DNA of 34,375 nucleotides. Source: Terriglobia bacterium. GTDB taxonomy: Bacteria > Acidobacteriota > Polarisedimenticolia > Polarisedimenticolales > JAIQFR01. The position numbers and the translations under genes are program-made. Under the pieces are notes generated by a model. The model was not told the origin of the DNA. It saw only the letters and a program-made list of their open reading frames with translations, and ran no database searches. Of the stretch, positions 1 to 8,088 are shown one piece after another. Where the stretch lies: the NCBI GenBank assembly GCA_020073205.1, contig JAIQFR010000042.1, positions 1 through 34,375 of the forward strand, written 5' to 3'. The first letter of the stretch is position 1. Each line of letters begins with the position of its first letter.

Positions 1-176
1 CCTTCAGAGCGCGCTCGTGAGCAGGGTTGCGGTAGGCGTGCAGGAGGCAGATCGCGACGGCCTCGACGTCGGCGTCCTTGAGCCGGGCGATGGCGGCGCG
101 GGCGCTCGGCTCGTCCAGCGGCGTGAGCACGCTGCCGTCGGCCGTGATGCGCTCCCTGACCTCCAGCCTCAGAGGG
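1..176 (-). pseudogene. hyuA: HyuA-like hydantoinase/oxoprolinase fragment
   Basis: Read on the minus strand, this segment encodes a stretch typical of the N-terminal half of N-methylhydantoinase/5-oxoprolinase subunit A: EVRERI, then ITADGSVLTPLDE, then AICLLHAYRNPAHE near the left edge. In the family this lies roughly 120-180 residues from the start of an ATP-dependent amidohydrolase that opens hydantoin or oxoproline rings. The similarity stops near position 176; upstream the frame becomes Pro/Arg-rich and reaches a stop near 226, with no start codon. The N-terminal ~120 residues are therefore missing, while the C-terminal part would continue beyond the window. The family call is from memory of the motif and is fairly firm; the broken 5' end is seen directly. 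Confidence 0.6.
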
Positions 177-228
177 CGACGCGGCGGCCGCGGCGGCGAC
201 CCACTCGGCGACGGACGATCTGGCGATC

Positions 229-546
229 ATGGACGAGGTGCCGCCTTATCTCTGGCGGGGGCCGCAGGCGTTCCGGGCCTGGAGCGCGGCTCTGGAAAGC
301 GACTCCAAGAAGCGGGGCATCACCGACCAGGTGGTGAAGCTCCGCGGCGCGACCCGGATCGAGTCGAACGGCGACCAGGCGTACGTGATCGTGCCCGCGG
401 TCTACGATTTCAAGGAAAATGGGGTGCCCAAGCGCGAGATCGCGCAGATGACGGTCGTGCTGAACAAGGGCGCCGGCGGCTGGCTGATCCACGGCTGGGT
501 GTGGACGGGACCGAAGCCCCGGCCCGTCTCGCCCGCGAAGCGGTAG
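229..546 (+). CDS. NTF2/SnoaL-like protein, probably 5'-truncated
   Basis: The protein resembles the C-terminal two thirds of small nuclear-transport-factor-2-like (DUF4440/SnoaL) proteins: a DDLAIMDEVPPYLW-like segment, an alternating-strand region with AYVIVPAVYDF, and a final GGWLIHGWVW strand. Family members are usually 140-160 residues, often secreted, and have a helical N-terminus that is absent here. The reading frame stays open back to 160, and codons 175-228 (GDAAAAAAATHS...) still look like family sequence, but there is no start codon or ribosome binding site there. Either the gene restarts at the ATG at 229 (105 residues) or it is a dead fragment. The function (ligand binding or an enzyme of unknown substrate) cannot be read from the sequence. 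Confidence 0.55.
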   Translation: MDEVPPYLWRGPQAFRAWSAALESDSKKRGITDQVVKLRGATRIESNGDQAYVIVPAVYDFKENGVPKREIAQMTVVLNKGAGGWLIHGWVWTGPKPRPVSPAKR

Positions 547-561
547 GACCGCTGCGGAATT

Positions 562-581
562 CGAGCTCGAGCTCGAGCTCG
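562..581. repeat. Perfect 20-bp palindrome, three CGAGCT units
   Basis: Three tandem copies of CGAGCT plus CG form a self-complementary 20-bp tract 15 bp after the NTF2-like stop codon. No T-run follows, so it is not a standard terminator; a weak hairpin or a simple slippage repeat are both possible. Confidence 0.6.
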
Positions 582-671
582 GTCTGGCCGCGTCTGGAGT
601 TCGATTTCCCGGTCGGAGGGTGAGGTGTGCCGTTCCTTTGGCGCATCTCCGCCATACCGCTCAACACACGA

Positions 672-677
672 TAGAAT
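672..677 (+). promoter_or_regulatory. Candidate -10 box of the tRNA-Leu gene
   Basis: TAGAAT lies 10 bp before the first base of the tRNA, the right distance for a sigma-70 -10 element. No convincing -35 hexamer is seen 16-18 bp upstream, so this rests on position and the hexamer alone. Confidence 0.35.
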
Positions 678-686
678 CCGCGACGA

Positions 687-773
687 GCCGGAGTGGCGGA
701 ACTGGTAGACGCAGGGGACTTAAAATCCCCTTCCCGCAGGGGAGTCCGGGTTCGAGTCCCGGCTCCGGCACCA
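687..773 (+). tRNA. tRNA-Leu (anticodon UAA)
   Basis: The gene folds as a class II tRNA. The acceptor stem GCCGGAG (687-693) pairs with CTCCGGC (763-769), followed by discriminator A and an encoded CCA. The anticodon stem GGGGA/TCCCC (714-718/726-730) encloses the loop CTTAAAA with anticodon TAA at 721-723. A variable arm with the GCAGGGGA type follows, then the T arm containing GGTTCGAGTCC. It decodes UUA. Its 3' part, from the anticodon loop to the CCA, is the attachment site of the element that follows, and integration restored an intact tRNA. Confidence 0.95.
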
Positions 774-774
774 C
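719..774 (+). repeat. attL core: 56-bp direct repeat inside tRNA-Leu
   Basis: The 56 bp from the anticodon loop through the CCA plus one base are identical to 34006-34061 in the same orientation. The copy here is part of the functional tRNA. This is the classic arrangement left by a tyrosine integrase that targets the 3' end of a tRNA gene, and the integrase gene sits 115 bp away. Confidence 0.92.
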
Positions 775-854
775 GAAAAAGCGCGAAAAGGCGGGAGATT
801 TCGTGTCGAGGTGCGTGAGGACTCGCATGCGAGCAGGGCGCCGTTGGGCCAAAT

Positions 855-875
855 TGTGCTCGTTCTGTGCTCGTT
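855..875 (+). promoter_or_regulatory. Left arm-type integrase sites, two direct copies
   Basis: TGTGCTCGTT occurs at 855-864 and 866-875, an 11-bp period (one helical turn). The same pair, slightly degenerate, lies at 33880-33900 inside the right end, and a third exact pair at 34141-34161 beyond it. Position 80-105 bp from the core on each side matches arm-type sites of lambda-like integrases. Binding is inferred. Confidence 0.6.
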
Positions 876-888
876 CTTCACAGGGATC

Positions 889-1992
889 CTAACTGGGACG
901 CGACATTGCGACGACGTTGGACGCGGGCACGGGTCGAGAGGCGCGGTACGCCTCCAGCTTCCGGAGCGCCTCTCGCTTGTCCGTGTCCGACGTGATGTTG
1001 TAGCGGTTGAAGATGCTGGCGGTTTTGTGGCCGGAGATCCGCTGCGCGACCGCCTGCGGGACGCCCGCACGGATCATGTCGCGGACTGCGGAGCGGCGAA
1101 GATCGTGGAAGAGGCGGCCCGGCACCTTCGCCGCAGTGCAGGCCGCTGCCCACACGCGCTTGAAGTCCTTCACCGGCCTGCCCTGGCGGTGGAAGACGAC
1201 CGCAGAGAGCCCGGACGTGCCGTCGGGTAGGGAATATTCGCGAGCCGCCCACCGCCGCTCGATCACGTCCCGAAGCTCGCCGATCTCCAGCGGGAGGCAG
1301 CGTCCCTCGCCCGTCTTCGACGCTTCGGCGCGGAGTCGGACTTCTCCAGCGTCACGATCGACATCCTCCCACCGAAGGCTGAGGATCTCCCCGCGCCTCC
1401 AGCCGCTGCAGTACCCGAACCGCACGATGTCGTCGATGGTCTTCGGGAGGTGCGCGACGATGGTCTCGATCTCGTGCCGCTCGAAGAACCCGGTGCGCAC
1501 GTTGTTCTCGCGAAGCGTCGGGAAGTATGGCAGGCGGAGGATCTTGCCTTCCTTCTGCGCGAGCCGGAAGGCTGCCCGGAGGTACTGAACGGATCGATTG
1601 CAGGTGGCAGGTGCCTTACCCTCCGCGAGTCGTGAGTTGATGAACGTCCGAAGCTGGTCGGTCGTTATGTCGACGGCCCGCATGAACCTAAAGTGATCCC
1701 GCACCGCCTTGAGCTTGGAGTCCATGCCGGGGGCCGACTTCGCACCCTTCTGCTTCAGATGCGCCGAGTAAGAGTCCAAGATCTCGTCCACGGTGACGCG
1801 TTCGGCTTGAGGGCCAATGAATCGGTCGCCGTAGATCTCCTTCAGACGGGCCTTGAGCCTCTTGCGCGCCTCGGCCTCGGACTTGGCTCCACGGCCATCG
1901 AGGCCTCCCGGCTCGCGGACCGGCTTGCCGCGGAAGTAGTACTGGATAAACCAGCGGTGACCGCGCTCGAAGACCCTACCGTCGCCTCTCAT
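889..1992 (-). CDS. int: Tyrosine-type site-specific integrase of the element
   Basis: This 367-residue phage-type tyrosine recombinase would insert and excise the element at tRNA-Leu. The first ~60 residues form a small arm-binding-like domain (RWFIQYYFRGKPV), residues about 65-150 the helical core-binding domain, and the rest the catalytic domain. The active site is complete: Arg199 in GWRRGE, Lys226, His296 and Arg299 in HDLR, His322 in SGHK, and the nucleophile Tyr331 in NRYNI. The stop codon lies 13 bp from the putative arm sites and 115 bp from the att core, the usual place. The ATG at 1992 begins a normal integrase N-terminus, though its ribosome binding site is weak. The last 21 codons are duplicated almost exactly beyond the right att site. 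Confidence 0.93.
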   Translation of the reverse strand: MRGDGRVFERGHRWFIQYYFRGKPVREPGGLDGRGAKSEAEARKRLKARLKEIYGDRFIGPQAERVTVDEILDSYSAHLKQKGAKSAPGMDSKLKAVRDHFRFMRAVDITTDQLRTFINSRLAEGKAPATCNRSVQYLRAAFRLAQKEGKILRLPYFPTLRENNVRTGFFERHEIETIVAHLPKTIDDIVRFGYCSGWRRGEILSLRWEDVDRDAGEVRLRAEASKTGEGRCLPLEIGELRDVIERRWAAREYSLPDGTSGLSAVVFHRQGRPVKDFKRVWAAACTAAKVPGRLFHDLRRSAVRDMIRAGVPQAVAQRISGHKTASIFNRYNITSDTDKREALRKLEAYRASRPVPASNVVAMSRPS

Positions 1993-2191
1993 GGCGTCTT
2001 CCCGGGGGCTCCTGCCCCGCGTTGGAAACGAGGATGCGCTGTCGTGGTTGATCGAGCCGTGCAGGAATGCTGATAACCTCGGACCAGCCCACGATCAGCC
2101 CCCAACGCGTTGTGGGTCAGGTCCCGTCGGGTGCCGACACGCCCGGCGGGGCCGTTTTCCACAGGACAGTTACCTCCGATCCGCACCTTAA

Positions 2192-2521
2192 TCAACGCCC
2201 TTGCCTCATCTGGTTCCAGCGCTCCAGCCCGCGTGCGGAAAAGACCAATCGCCTACCGACACGGACCGTGAAGGGCAGGCCATTGGCGTGGCGGTAGAGC
2301 CAGTCCTTGGAGACGCCGAGCCGTCGAGCCGCCTCGGCGACGTCGAGGTTTTCGTCGGGTCCGGTCGTTCTTCCTGAGCTGACCGGTGGCATCGCGAGGA
2401 GGCGTGCCGAGGCCGCCGCCATCCGCGTCGACAGCGCGACAAGGATCGCGGGGAGCCGCTCCGGCGGAGCCGCGGAGATCTCCCGATCCAACTCGTCGAG
2501 CGTCGAAGTTAGGTCGGTCAT
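2192..2521 (-). CDS. AlpA/excisionase-like HTH protein
   Basis: Residues 59-106 form a MerR/excisionase-type winged helix-turn-helix (HTH_17): LDVAEAARRLGVSKDWLYRH, then a wing with VGRRLVF and a closing helix. Such proteins bind at the ends of integrative elements to favour excision, or switch on the integrase. The first ~55 residues are a predicted helical extension not usual in short excisionases. I chose the ATG at 2521 (109 residues); an in-frame GTG at 2572 would add 17 residues of proline-rich sequence. The gene lies 199 bp upstream of the integrase in the same direction, which suits a recombination directionality factor, but a role in regulating the replication genes is also possible. 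Confidence 0.75.
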   Translation of the reverse strand: MTDLTSTLDELDREISAAPPERLPAILVALSTRMAAASARLLAMPPVSSGRTTGPDENLDVAEAARRLGVSKDWLYRHANGLPFTVRVGRRLVFSARGLERWNQMRQGR

Positions 2522-2635
2522 CGCGTCACCCGGTGCGACACGTCCGTGCACGGGATCCATGGGTTCGCCCACCTGGGCCGACGTACGGCGAGCAGCGCGG
2601 CGAGATCAGCAGGCTCGGTTTCCCGGCGCGCGGGG

Positions 2636-3268
2636 CTACCCACGGGTCGGCTCCACGGCGGTGATCCACTCCGCGACAAGGGTTGGATTCGCAGGCGGGT
2701 GGCAGACGCCGCAGACCAACGCGTCGGCGGTAGAACGCCATCGTTCGTGGCCACCGCAGGCACCGCAAACGTCGCGACCGGAAACGGGCTTGGCGGGGGC
2801 CCCCCGCTCTGCATCGTCGGCGCTGACGTCGAGGATCATGGCCCCGAACGCCAGCTTCATCTGAGCGATCTTCTTGATCTCGGAGGGGCGCTCCTCGTCG
2901 GGACAGGGCAGGTTGGTCAGATTGGTCAGTTCCCTGGCGGTATAGACCCTTCCCCGATGAACCCCGATGCGTACTAGGTGCTCCACCTGCTGAGCGCGGG
3001 GGACGAAGTAAAGAGAAACGTCGAGCCATGGGACCTGCACCTCGATGGCGAGGTTGGTCTTCTCGAACTCCGCAAGCGTCATGGCGAGGATGCGGGATTC
3101 CTCCGTGAGGGCTTCGAGAATCCCCGACTTGACGGCCGCGAGAGCAAGTCGATCCTGCGCTGTCAACACGTCGCGGGGTGCCTCGACGATGAGCTTGTCC
3201 CCCGAAACGCGAAGGCATGCGCCTCGTTTCCGGAGGTCCACGTACAGGCTGCCAGCCAGGGAGGTCAT
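2636..3268 (-). CDS. TubC_N-like protein with C-terminal zinc ribbon
   Basis: The N-terminal ~50 residues (LYVDLRKRGACLRVSGDKLIVEAP...LTAQDRLALAAVK, given in parts) match the small alpha-beta fold named after the TubC docking domain. In mobile elements this fold is commonly found next to primase-like proteins. The middle is featureless. The C-terminus has a CGACGG...CGVC pair of cysteine knuckles, a likely zinc ribbon, as found in DNA replication accessory proteins. The start codon overlaps the stop of the DUF3854 gene by 4 bp (ATGA), so the two are translationally coupled and probably work together. A role in element replication is inferred from this linkage; no enzymatic motif is visible. 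Confidence 0.7.
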   Translation of the reverse strand: MTSLAGSLYVDLRKRGACLRVSGDKLIVEAPRDVLTAQDRLALAAVKSGILEALTEESRILAMTLAEFEKTNLAIEVQVPWLDVSLYFVPRAQQVEHLVRIGVHRGRVYTARELTNLTNLPCPDEERPSEIKKIAQMKLAFGAMILDVSADDAERGAPAKPVSGRDVCGACGGHERWRSTADALVCGVCHPPANPTLVAEWITAVEPTRG

Positions 3269-6012
3269 AGTTCGATGACCTCCCTGGGTGTTGCATCCTG
3301 TTCTATGGGACGTCTTTCTGTGTTTACAGGAATCTGCCCAATCTGCCCAGGCGATCCCTTCACGTCGGTTTCGGGCGCCGCGTCAACGCTTCCTGGTCGG
3401 GTTTCCTGGGCAGGTTTCTCGGGGTCCAGACCGGAATCTGCCCAGGAATCTGCCCAGGGAAACTGGCCGTCGGCGCCGGGATTGACTGCGTCTTGGGCAG
3501 ATTGGGCAGGTTTTCCACCGATGAGAGAGGCGGCCCGTAGATGGAGGACGTGCCGCCTGGCACCCTCGAGGGACCGACGGATCGTGAGGGTGCCCCGCCC
3601 GGGTTCGGTCGAGACGAGGTAGCGGCGCTCGTCGAGGCGCTTGTGAAGGGTCTTGGCCGCGATGGAAAGCCCTTCGCCTCCCTCTCGGGCCATCCGCTGC
3701 GCCACGGCGTAGGACGCTTCCGGCTCGAGATAGAGATCTGCCTGCTCCAACCACCCCACGCGATCCCCTATGGGGCGCCAGTGGGCGTCGAGGGTGGCGT
3801 GCGTGTCGTCGCGCCTCCAGCCCCACGCTTCTGGGCTCGGCGGAGGCCCGCCCGACGGATTCGCCACATGGGCATGGCCGCTCGCAATGGCGGCCGACAG
3901 CAGTTCGAGATACCGCCCGGTGGGCTCGGCGGCCTCCAGGAATCGAGACTGAGCCTCGGCCACCTCACCCAGCGCCGCCCATGTCGTGTCCCACAGTCGG
4001 TCGCATTCCTCGCCGCTCAGCGCCTGCAGGTCCCGCGCGAAGGAGATGAAGTAGCGCATCCCCAAGGCCAGGTTCGCCACCGCGAAGGCGGTTCGCTTGT
4101 GCTGTGCGCCCTCGTACGCTCGATCGCGAAGCTCGCGGACCTCGTCGGGAAGACGCCGCTGCACGAGCTCGTATTGCGGCGCGAGCCACTTCAGGAACCC
4201 GGCCATCGCCTGGGCGTAAAGTCCGCGGCTGGCATCGCGCTGCGCCTCGGTCAACCTGGACCAGTTCACGTCGCCGGGAGAGACCTCGATGATGATTAAG
4301 CGGGCGCGGAGAGATTGACCTCGCGGGACGTCCTCTCCCGTGGACAGAATGAGTCCGCGGGGCGGCTTGGACGGCCTCAGCGTCGCGTCCGGGCGCATTC
4401 GCTGTCGGGCGCTGGCATTCGCCTGTGCCCTGAAAAGGCGCTCTGCCTCACGGTGCAGGCGTTGCAGGTCGGCCGTGGTTCCCTTCGGGACGAAATCGTC
4501 CACAACAAACAACGCGTCCTTCGCGGCGAACGCGAGGGCCTCCAAAGCATTGGCGGTGCTCGTCCAAGAGCCCGGGAGATTCTGAGCATCGAGGCCGGGA
4601 CCAAAGTGCTGTTGCGCTAGCGCGGCCAACGCGGTCTTGCCCTCACCCGTCGGTCCGACAAGGTGCCCGCTGAGATCGCAACGTCCGAGGGGAGCGCGGT
4701 AGACCACGGCCAAGGTGGGAACGGACACCCGCGGAGGCGCAACATCGAGGATGCCGGCACTGCCGCGGATTGCAACGGTGAGCACGTCCAGGGGCGGCGG
4801 TTCCGGCAAAACGTATCGGCGGAGACTGTCGGCCAGGACCACTTCCATGTTCGGGATCGATCCATCTGGCCCGATGGCGCCGCCGGCGTGGAGGTAAACG
4901 AAACGGCCGTCGATGCTGCGCCAACCCAGGTGAGCGAACACGCGATGCATCTCGATGTCCTGAGAGAGCAGCTGTACAGCCACGCGGGAGTGGTCGCGAA
5001 TCGAGGCACCAGGGAAGATCACCGCCGACGCGCCGAGGTGCTCCACAACCCATCCCATCGTCGAGAAGCTCGAGGCGGCGACGCCAAATCGATGCGAGCG
5101 ATTCTTCAGGACCGCCTCGATCTCGAAGCTGCGTCGCGTCTCCACACCGTCGTCTTCGGTGATGTCCTTGGTGATCTTTGCCGTGAAGTTCGTCAGTGGG
5201 ACCGGGATCGTGCCACCCTCCGCGGCCTTGAGGTAGATCAGGCCTGACGAGGTGGCCTCGTATGGGACGTACTCCTCCGGTGCTGCATCGACGGGCAAGG
5301 GGACGTGTTCTCCGGCCAGCGACGTAAGGTCGGCGACGGTGCGGCCTGCCGCCAAGAAGTCGTCGAGCCCTACCTTGATGCCCCCGTCGCCTGACGGGAG
5401 ATGGACAACTCGGACGATCGCGCCCCGATTCTCAAGAAACGCCTTCAGCCGAAGCAGTGACCTGCGGACCTCGCTCTTCGATGTCACGTCGCTGTCGAAG
5501 ACGATGTACACATGACGATCGTTGAGAGCGATGAATTCCCAATCAGCGAGTGCGGTTCGACCGCCCTGATCGTTGGTTCCTCGCCAGTTCCATACTCCGA
5601 GCAACGCGACACAGCACAGCCCACGCGACACCGCGGCGTCCGCCTTTCGCGCTCCCTCGGTCACGAAGAGTGGCATCCTCGGGTTGCCAAGTGCCGGACG
5701 GGACAGCGCCGGAACGTCAAGGACCATCGTGGAACCCTTGGGCGTCTCGTACTTGGTCACCCTTCCCTTCTTGCCTATCCGCGGCTGATCCGGCCGTATC
5801 TGATAGGTCGCGATTTCCCCCGAGACTCCGCGAATAGGGATCAAGAGGCTGGGGACAATTTGTTGAGGTTTCGTGAAACCAAGTCGCTGTAACTCGGCGC
5901 GGCTTGTGATGGACTGGTAACCGCGGGCGGCGGCAACCTCGGGGCTGATCGCCGAGGCTCGGATGAGATCGCCATGCTGCGGCAGGAGCGTGGACTTGGA
6001 ATCGTCGCTCAT
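3265..6012 (-). CDS. DUF3854 Toprim/AAA-type replication protein
   Basis: This 915-residue protein joins two modules. Residues ~50-220 form a DUF3854 Toprim-like domain, with the acidic residue of LFVTEGARKADA (Glu119) and the YIVFDSDV strand (Asp173, Asp175). Residues ~430-620 form a P-loop ATPase like those of DUF927 proteins, with Walker A GPTGEGKT at 453-460 and Walker B DALFVVDDF at 499-507. This arrangement is typical of primase/helicase-like replication proteins of phages, satellites and integrative elements. The C-terminal ~200 residues are less conserved and end in a Pro/Gln/Asp-rich tail. It overlaps the Cro-like gene upstream and the TubC_N gene downstream by ATGA junctions, forming one tightly coupled operon. 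It probably starts replication of the excised element; that is inferred from family context. Confidence 0.8.
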   Translation of the reverse strand: MSDDSKSTLLPQHGDLIRASAISPEVAAARGYQSITSRAELQRLGFTKPQQIVPSLLIPIRGVSGEIATYQIRPDQPRIGKKGRVTKYETPKGSTMVLDVPALSRPALGNPRMPLFVTEGARKADAAVSRGLCCVALLGVWNWRGTNDQGGRTALADWEFIALNDRHVYIVFDSDVTSKSEVRRSLLRLKAFLENRGAIVRVVHLPSGDGGIKVGLDDFLAAGRTVADLTSLAGEHVPLPVDAAPEEYVPYEATSSGLIYLKAAEGGTIPVPLTNFTAKITKDITEDDGVETRRSFEIEAVLKNRSHRFGVAASSFSTMGWVVEHLGASAVIFPGASIRDHSRVAVQLLSQDIEMHRVFAHLGWRSIDGRFVYLHAGGAIGPDGSIPNMEVVLADSLRRYVLPEPPPLDVLTVAIRGSAGILDVAPPRVSVPTLAVVYRAPLGRCDLSGHLVGPTGEGKTALAALAQQHFGPGLDAQNLPGSWTSTANALEALAFAAKDALFVVDDFVPKGTTADLQRLHREAERLFRAQANASARQRMRPDATLRPSKPPRGLILSTGEDVPRGQSLRARLIIIEVSPGDVNWSRLTEAQRDASRGLYAQAMAGFLKWLAPQYELVQRRLPDEVRELRDRAYEGAQHKRTAFAVANLALGMRYFISFARDLQALSGEECDRLWDTTWAALGEVAEAQSRFLEAAEPTGRYLELLSAAIASGHAHVANPSGGPPPSPEAWGWRRDDTHATLDAHWRPIGDRVGWLEQADLYLEPEASYAVAQRMAREGGEGLSIAAKTLHKRLDERRYLVSTEPGRGTLTIRRSLEGARRHVLHLRAASLIGGKPAQSAQDAVNPGADGQFPWADSWADSGLDPEKPAQETRPGSVDAAPETDVKGSPGQIGQIPVNTERRPIEQDATPREVIEL

Positions 6013-6281
6013 CGGTGCGGCCCTTCAGGACCTCCACATGAACGATCCATCGTTCGCGCCGTCTCCCTCCGAGGCGATTGGAAACCACTCTTCATTCCGC
6101 CGGTTCCGGACTCTTCGATGGCTCGCAGCAGCTCCTCGATTTCTCCCGACCTCGGGGCCGCGTAGCCCCCGATGACCCGATGCAGCCGGGAGTAATCGAG
6201 ACGTTTCGATCGCGCGACCTCGGCGAGCGATACGCCGGCGAGCGCCAGCTTCACGCGGACCACCTGCTTTATGGTGTTCAT
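6009..6281 (-). CDS. Cro/CI-like small HTH regulator
   Basis: A 90-residue protein whose first 60 residues form a helix-turn-helix of the lambda-repressor type (VSLAEVARSKRLDYSRLHRVI, read as two helices, residues ~18-40). The ATG at 6281 has a strong ribosome binding site (GAGGAG, 4 bp away). A longer open frame upstream to 6524 has no such site and reads as low-complexity sequence. The stop overlaps the DUF3854 start by 4 bp. A perfect 8-bp inverted repeat sits just upstream of the ribosome binding site and is a plausible operator for this protein, which would make it an autoregulator of the replication operon. Confidence 0.72.
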   Translation of the reverse strand: MNTIKQVVRVKLALAGVSLAEVARSKRLDYSRLHRVIGGYAAPRSGEIEELLRAIEESGTGGMKSGFQSPRRETARTMDRSCGGPEGPHR

Positions 6282-6295
6282 GTGCTCCTCGCTTC

Positions 6296-6316
6296 GGCGG
6301 AGAAGAAATCTCCGCC
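6296..6316 (-). promoter_or_regulatory. Inverted repeat upstream of the replication operon
   Basis: GGCGGAGA (6296-6303) and TCTCCGCC (6309-6316) are perfect complements separated by 5 bp. The dyad ends 14 bp before the ATG of the Cro-like gene, next to its ribosome binding site. It could be an operator for that regulator or an mRNA hairpin that limits translation. No T-run follows. Confidence 0.5.
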
Positions 6317-6376
6317 TACCTGTTGCGAGGGGGGTTTTTCCGGTCGGAGCGAGAGTCTGGATGGAGAATCTGAGTA

Positions 6377-7753
6377 TCAGGCTCGCATGAAAGAATGGGT
6401 CTGATCGATCGATTTGCGGGCGAGGGTCCGAATCCGGGCCAGGCGACCGGGACCTGTTCCCGCGCGCCCGGATGACCGAGCGGCGGCTTCCTTCCTGGCG
6501 AATCCTTCCAGGCCTTCGAGGCAAACGCGGTACATGACGATGAAAGCGTCAAGGGACCTGATGGCTGCCCAACTTGTCGACCTGGACTTGTGGAACTTGA
6601 ATCCCCGCGTCTTGTAGAGCTCGGGGTGTTGGCGCTTCAGCAGGTCTAGGTGTCGGCAAACGTCTTCGGGGTCCTGGAGCACCCGTTTGTAGTGGTCCTC
6701 GTATCGCCGGATCTCTTCAGAGGTGGGTTCACGGCCACTGGCTTTGATAGATCGAACTTCTCGGGCAACTGCCTCCTTCCTGGCTCGCTCGACTCCCATC
6801 TTCCACTCTTGCATCCCCTGCTCGCCTCTTCGCCGTAGGTTCTCGATTCGTCGAGACCCATCCACCATGGACTGCTCGTCCACGCGCCTTCGGAGTCGAA
6901 GGCGTTTGATCCCCTTGACCAGAACACGAATATCGACGTTCATGGCGTCCGCGATCACCAATCCTCCCGAGGACTGGAGACCACCCGCTCCTTCTGCGCG
7001 CAGTCGTGTCAGGACGGGGTCGACGTGCGCTGGCTCAGCATTGAGGGTGAATCGTGGAACCGCACGGTTGGTCAGGCGAACCGCTTGCCTCAGGATCGCC
7101 CTAGGAGCATAAACCTCTGAACGCTGGTCCGGTTTCATTCGTAGCCAAGCGGCGTTGAGCTGACGCAACTGCGTTAACCAGGCTGACGTCGGCAGGAACG
7201 CGGGCGCATAAGCTCTGCGATCCTTTGTTGGCAGCGTTGCGAGGCTCTCCAAGTACGGCCAGAAGAAGGACGGGATGTCGCTTTCAGCTCCCGACATGAG
7301 GCAATCCAGCATGAAATATTCGTTGCGATTCGGCAGGTTCACCGAATCATGCTCGAACCATCCTCGTCCGTCGAGGGGAAGCGGCGATGCTGGCAGGGGT
7401 CGTGCCTTCGGCCTTCTGCCACCTTGTCTTTCCTTAAAAGTACCGCTCCAGAGCCTCCTGTGATGGCTGTGGACGGTCAATTCGGGGGAGACGAGTTCGG
7501 CGGCGTCCAGACGCTCAGGACCACGAAGCTCGGCAGCGATTCCGATCTTGACCGACCTTCGGGAAGTCGACATCCCCGCCAGGTCCCGAAGTCTCAGGAT
7601 CTCTCCTGCCGCGAATGATCCTGCGCGCACAATCTCGTCAGGAGTGAACGAATCCGGGTCACATCGCCAGCACGCCGCCTTCACGGAGACGAAGGTGCGT
7701 CTGCCACATTCAGGGCAGCGTGTCGATAAGTTCTTGCGCGAGCGCTTCGCCAT
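6377..7753 (-). CDS. Large zinc-ribbon protein of unknown function
   Basis: I do not recognise this 458-residue protein. It opens with a zinc ribbon (CPECGRR...CWRC, Cys13, 16, 28, 31). A mostly helical, Arg-rich middle follows, containing a long charged helix around residues 280-350 (RIENLRRRGEQGMQEWKMG), and it ends in a basic tail. The ATG at 7753 is preceded by GGAGGGCGG at the right distance; the frame is open further upstream to 7891 without a site. Nucleic-acid binding is a fair inference from the ribbon and charge. It heads the minus-strand run that leads into the replication operon 96 bp downstream, so it may be an accessory replication or early protein of the element. Confidence 0.6.
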   Translation of the reverse strand: MAKRSRKNLSTRCPECGRRTFVSVKAACWRCDPDSFTPDEIVRAGSFAAGEILRLRDLAGMSTSRRSVKIGIAAELRGPERLDAAELVSPELTVHSHHRRLWSGTFKERQGGRRPKARPLPASPLPLDGRGWFEHDSVNLPNRNEYFMLDCLMSGAESDIPSFFWPYLESLATLPTKDRRAYAPAFLPTSAWLTQLRQLNAAWLRMKPDQRSEVYAPRAILRQAVRLTNRAVPRFTLNAEPAHVDPVLTRLRAEGAGGLQSSGGLVIADAMNVDIRVLVKGIKRLRLRRRVDEQSMVDGSRRIENLRRRGEQGMQEWKMGVERARKEAVAREVRSIKASGREPTSEEIRRYEDHYKRVLQDPEDVCRHLDLLKRQHPELYKTRGFKFHKSRSTSWAAIRSLDAFIVMYRVCLEGLEGFARKEAAARSSGRAGTGPGRLARIRTLARKSIDQTHSFMRA

Positions 7754-8028
7754 CCGCCCTCCGACCGTCCGGTTGAAACAGCGTCGCTCCGTTGCCTTCC
7801 AGTGCCAGCCTTCCAGTGAAATGCACTCCACAACCGGGCTACCGGAAGAGATATCTTCGCACGCCTCCATTGACGTGTTCAATGCTCCCAAATAGTCTGG
7901 CCTCGAGGATGTCGATGCTCCCGCATCCCAATGCGATTCAAGAAGCGGTCGCTGAGTGTGGAGGTTGCGAGCTTGGATAGCGGCACGCCGGTTCTTAGCG
8001 AGTTTCCGCAGCCCGTAAGTTGGTCGCG

Positions 8029-8069
8029 GAACAAGAAACGACCCGCGAGCCTCTCGACCCGCGGGCCGT
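8029..8069 (-). terminator. Rho-independent terminator of the small-protein operon
   Basis: On the minus strand ACGGCCCGCGGG (8069-8058) pairs over 12 bp (two G-U) with CTCGCGGGTCGT (8049-8038) across an 8-nt loop. A T-rich run TTTCTTGTT follows. It lies 20 bp past the stop of the last gene in the 9264-8089 operon. Confidence 0.85.
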
Positions 8070-8088
8070 CGGGGGCGGAGGAGTGAAG

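Noticed and set aside
555-585. GAATTCGAGCTCG resembles a cloning-vector polylinker.
   Set aside because: No other vector sequence is present; it continues as a simple CGAGCT repeat in native-looking DNA.
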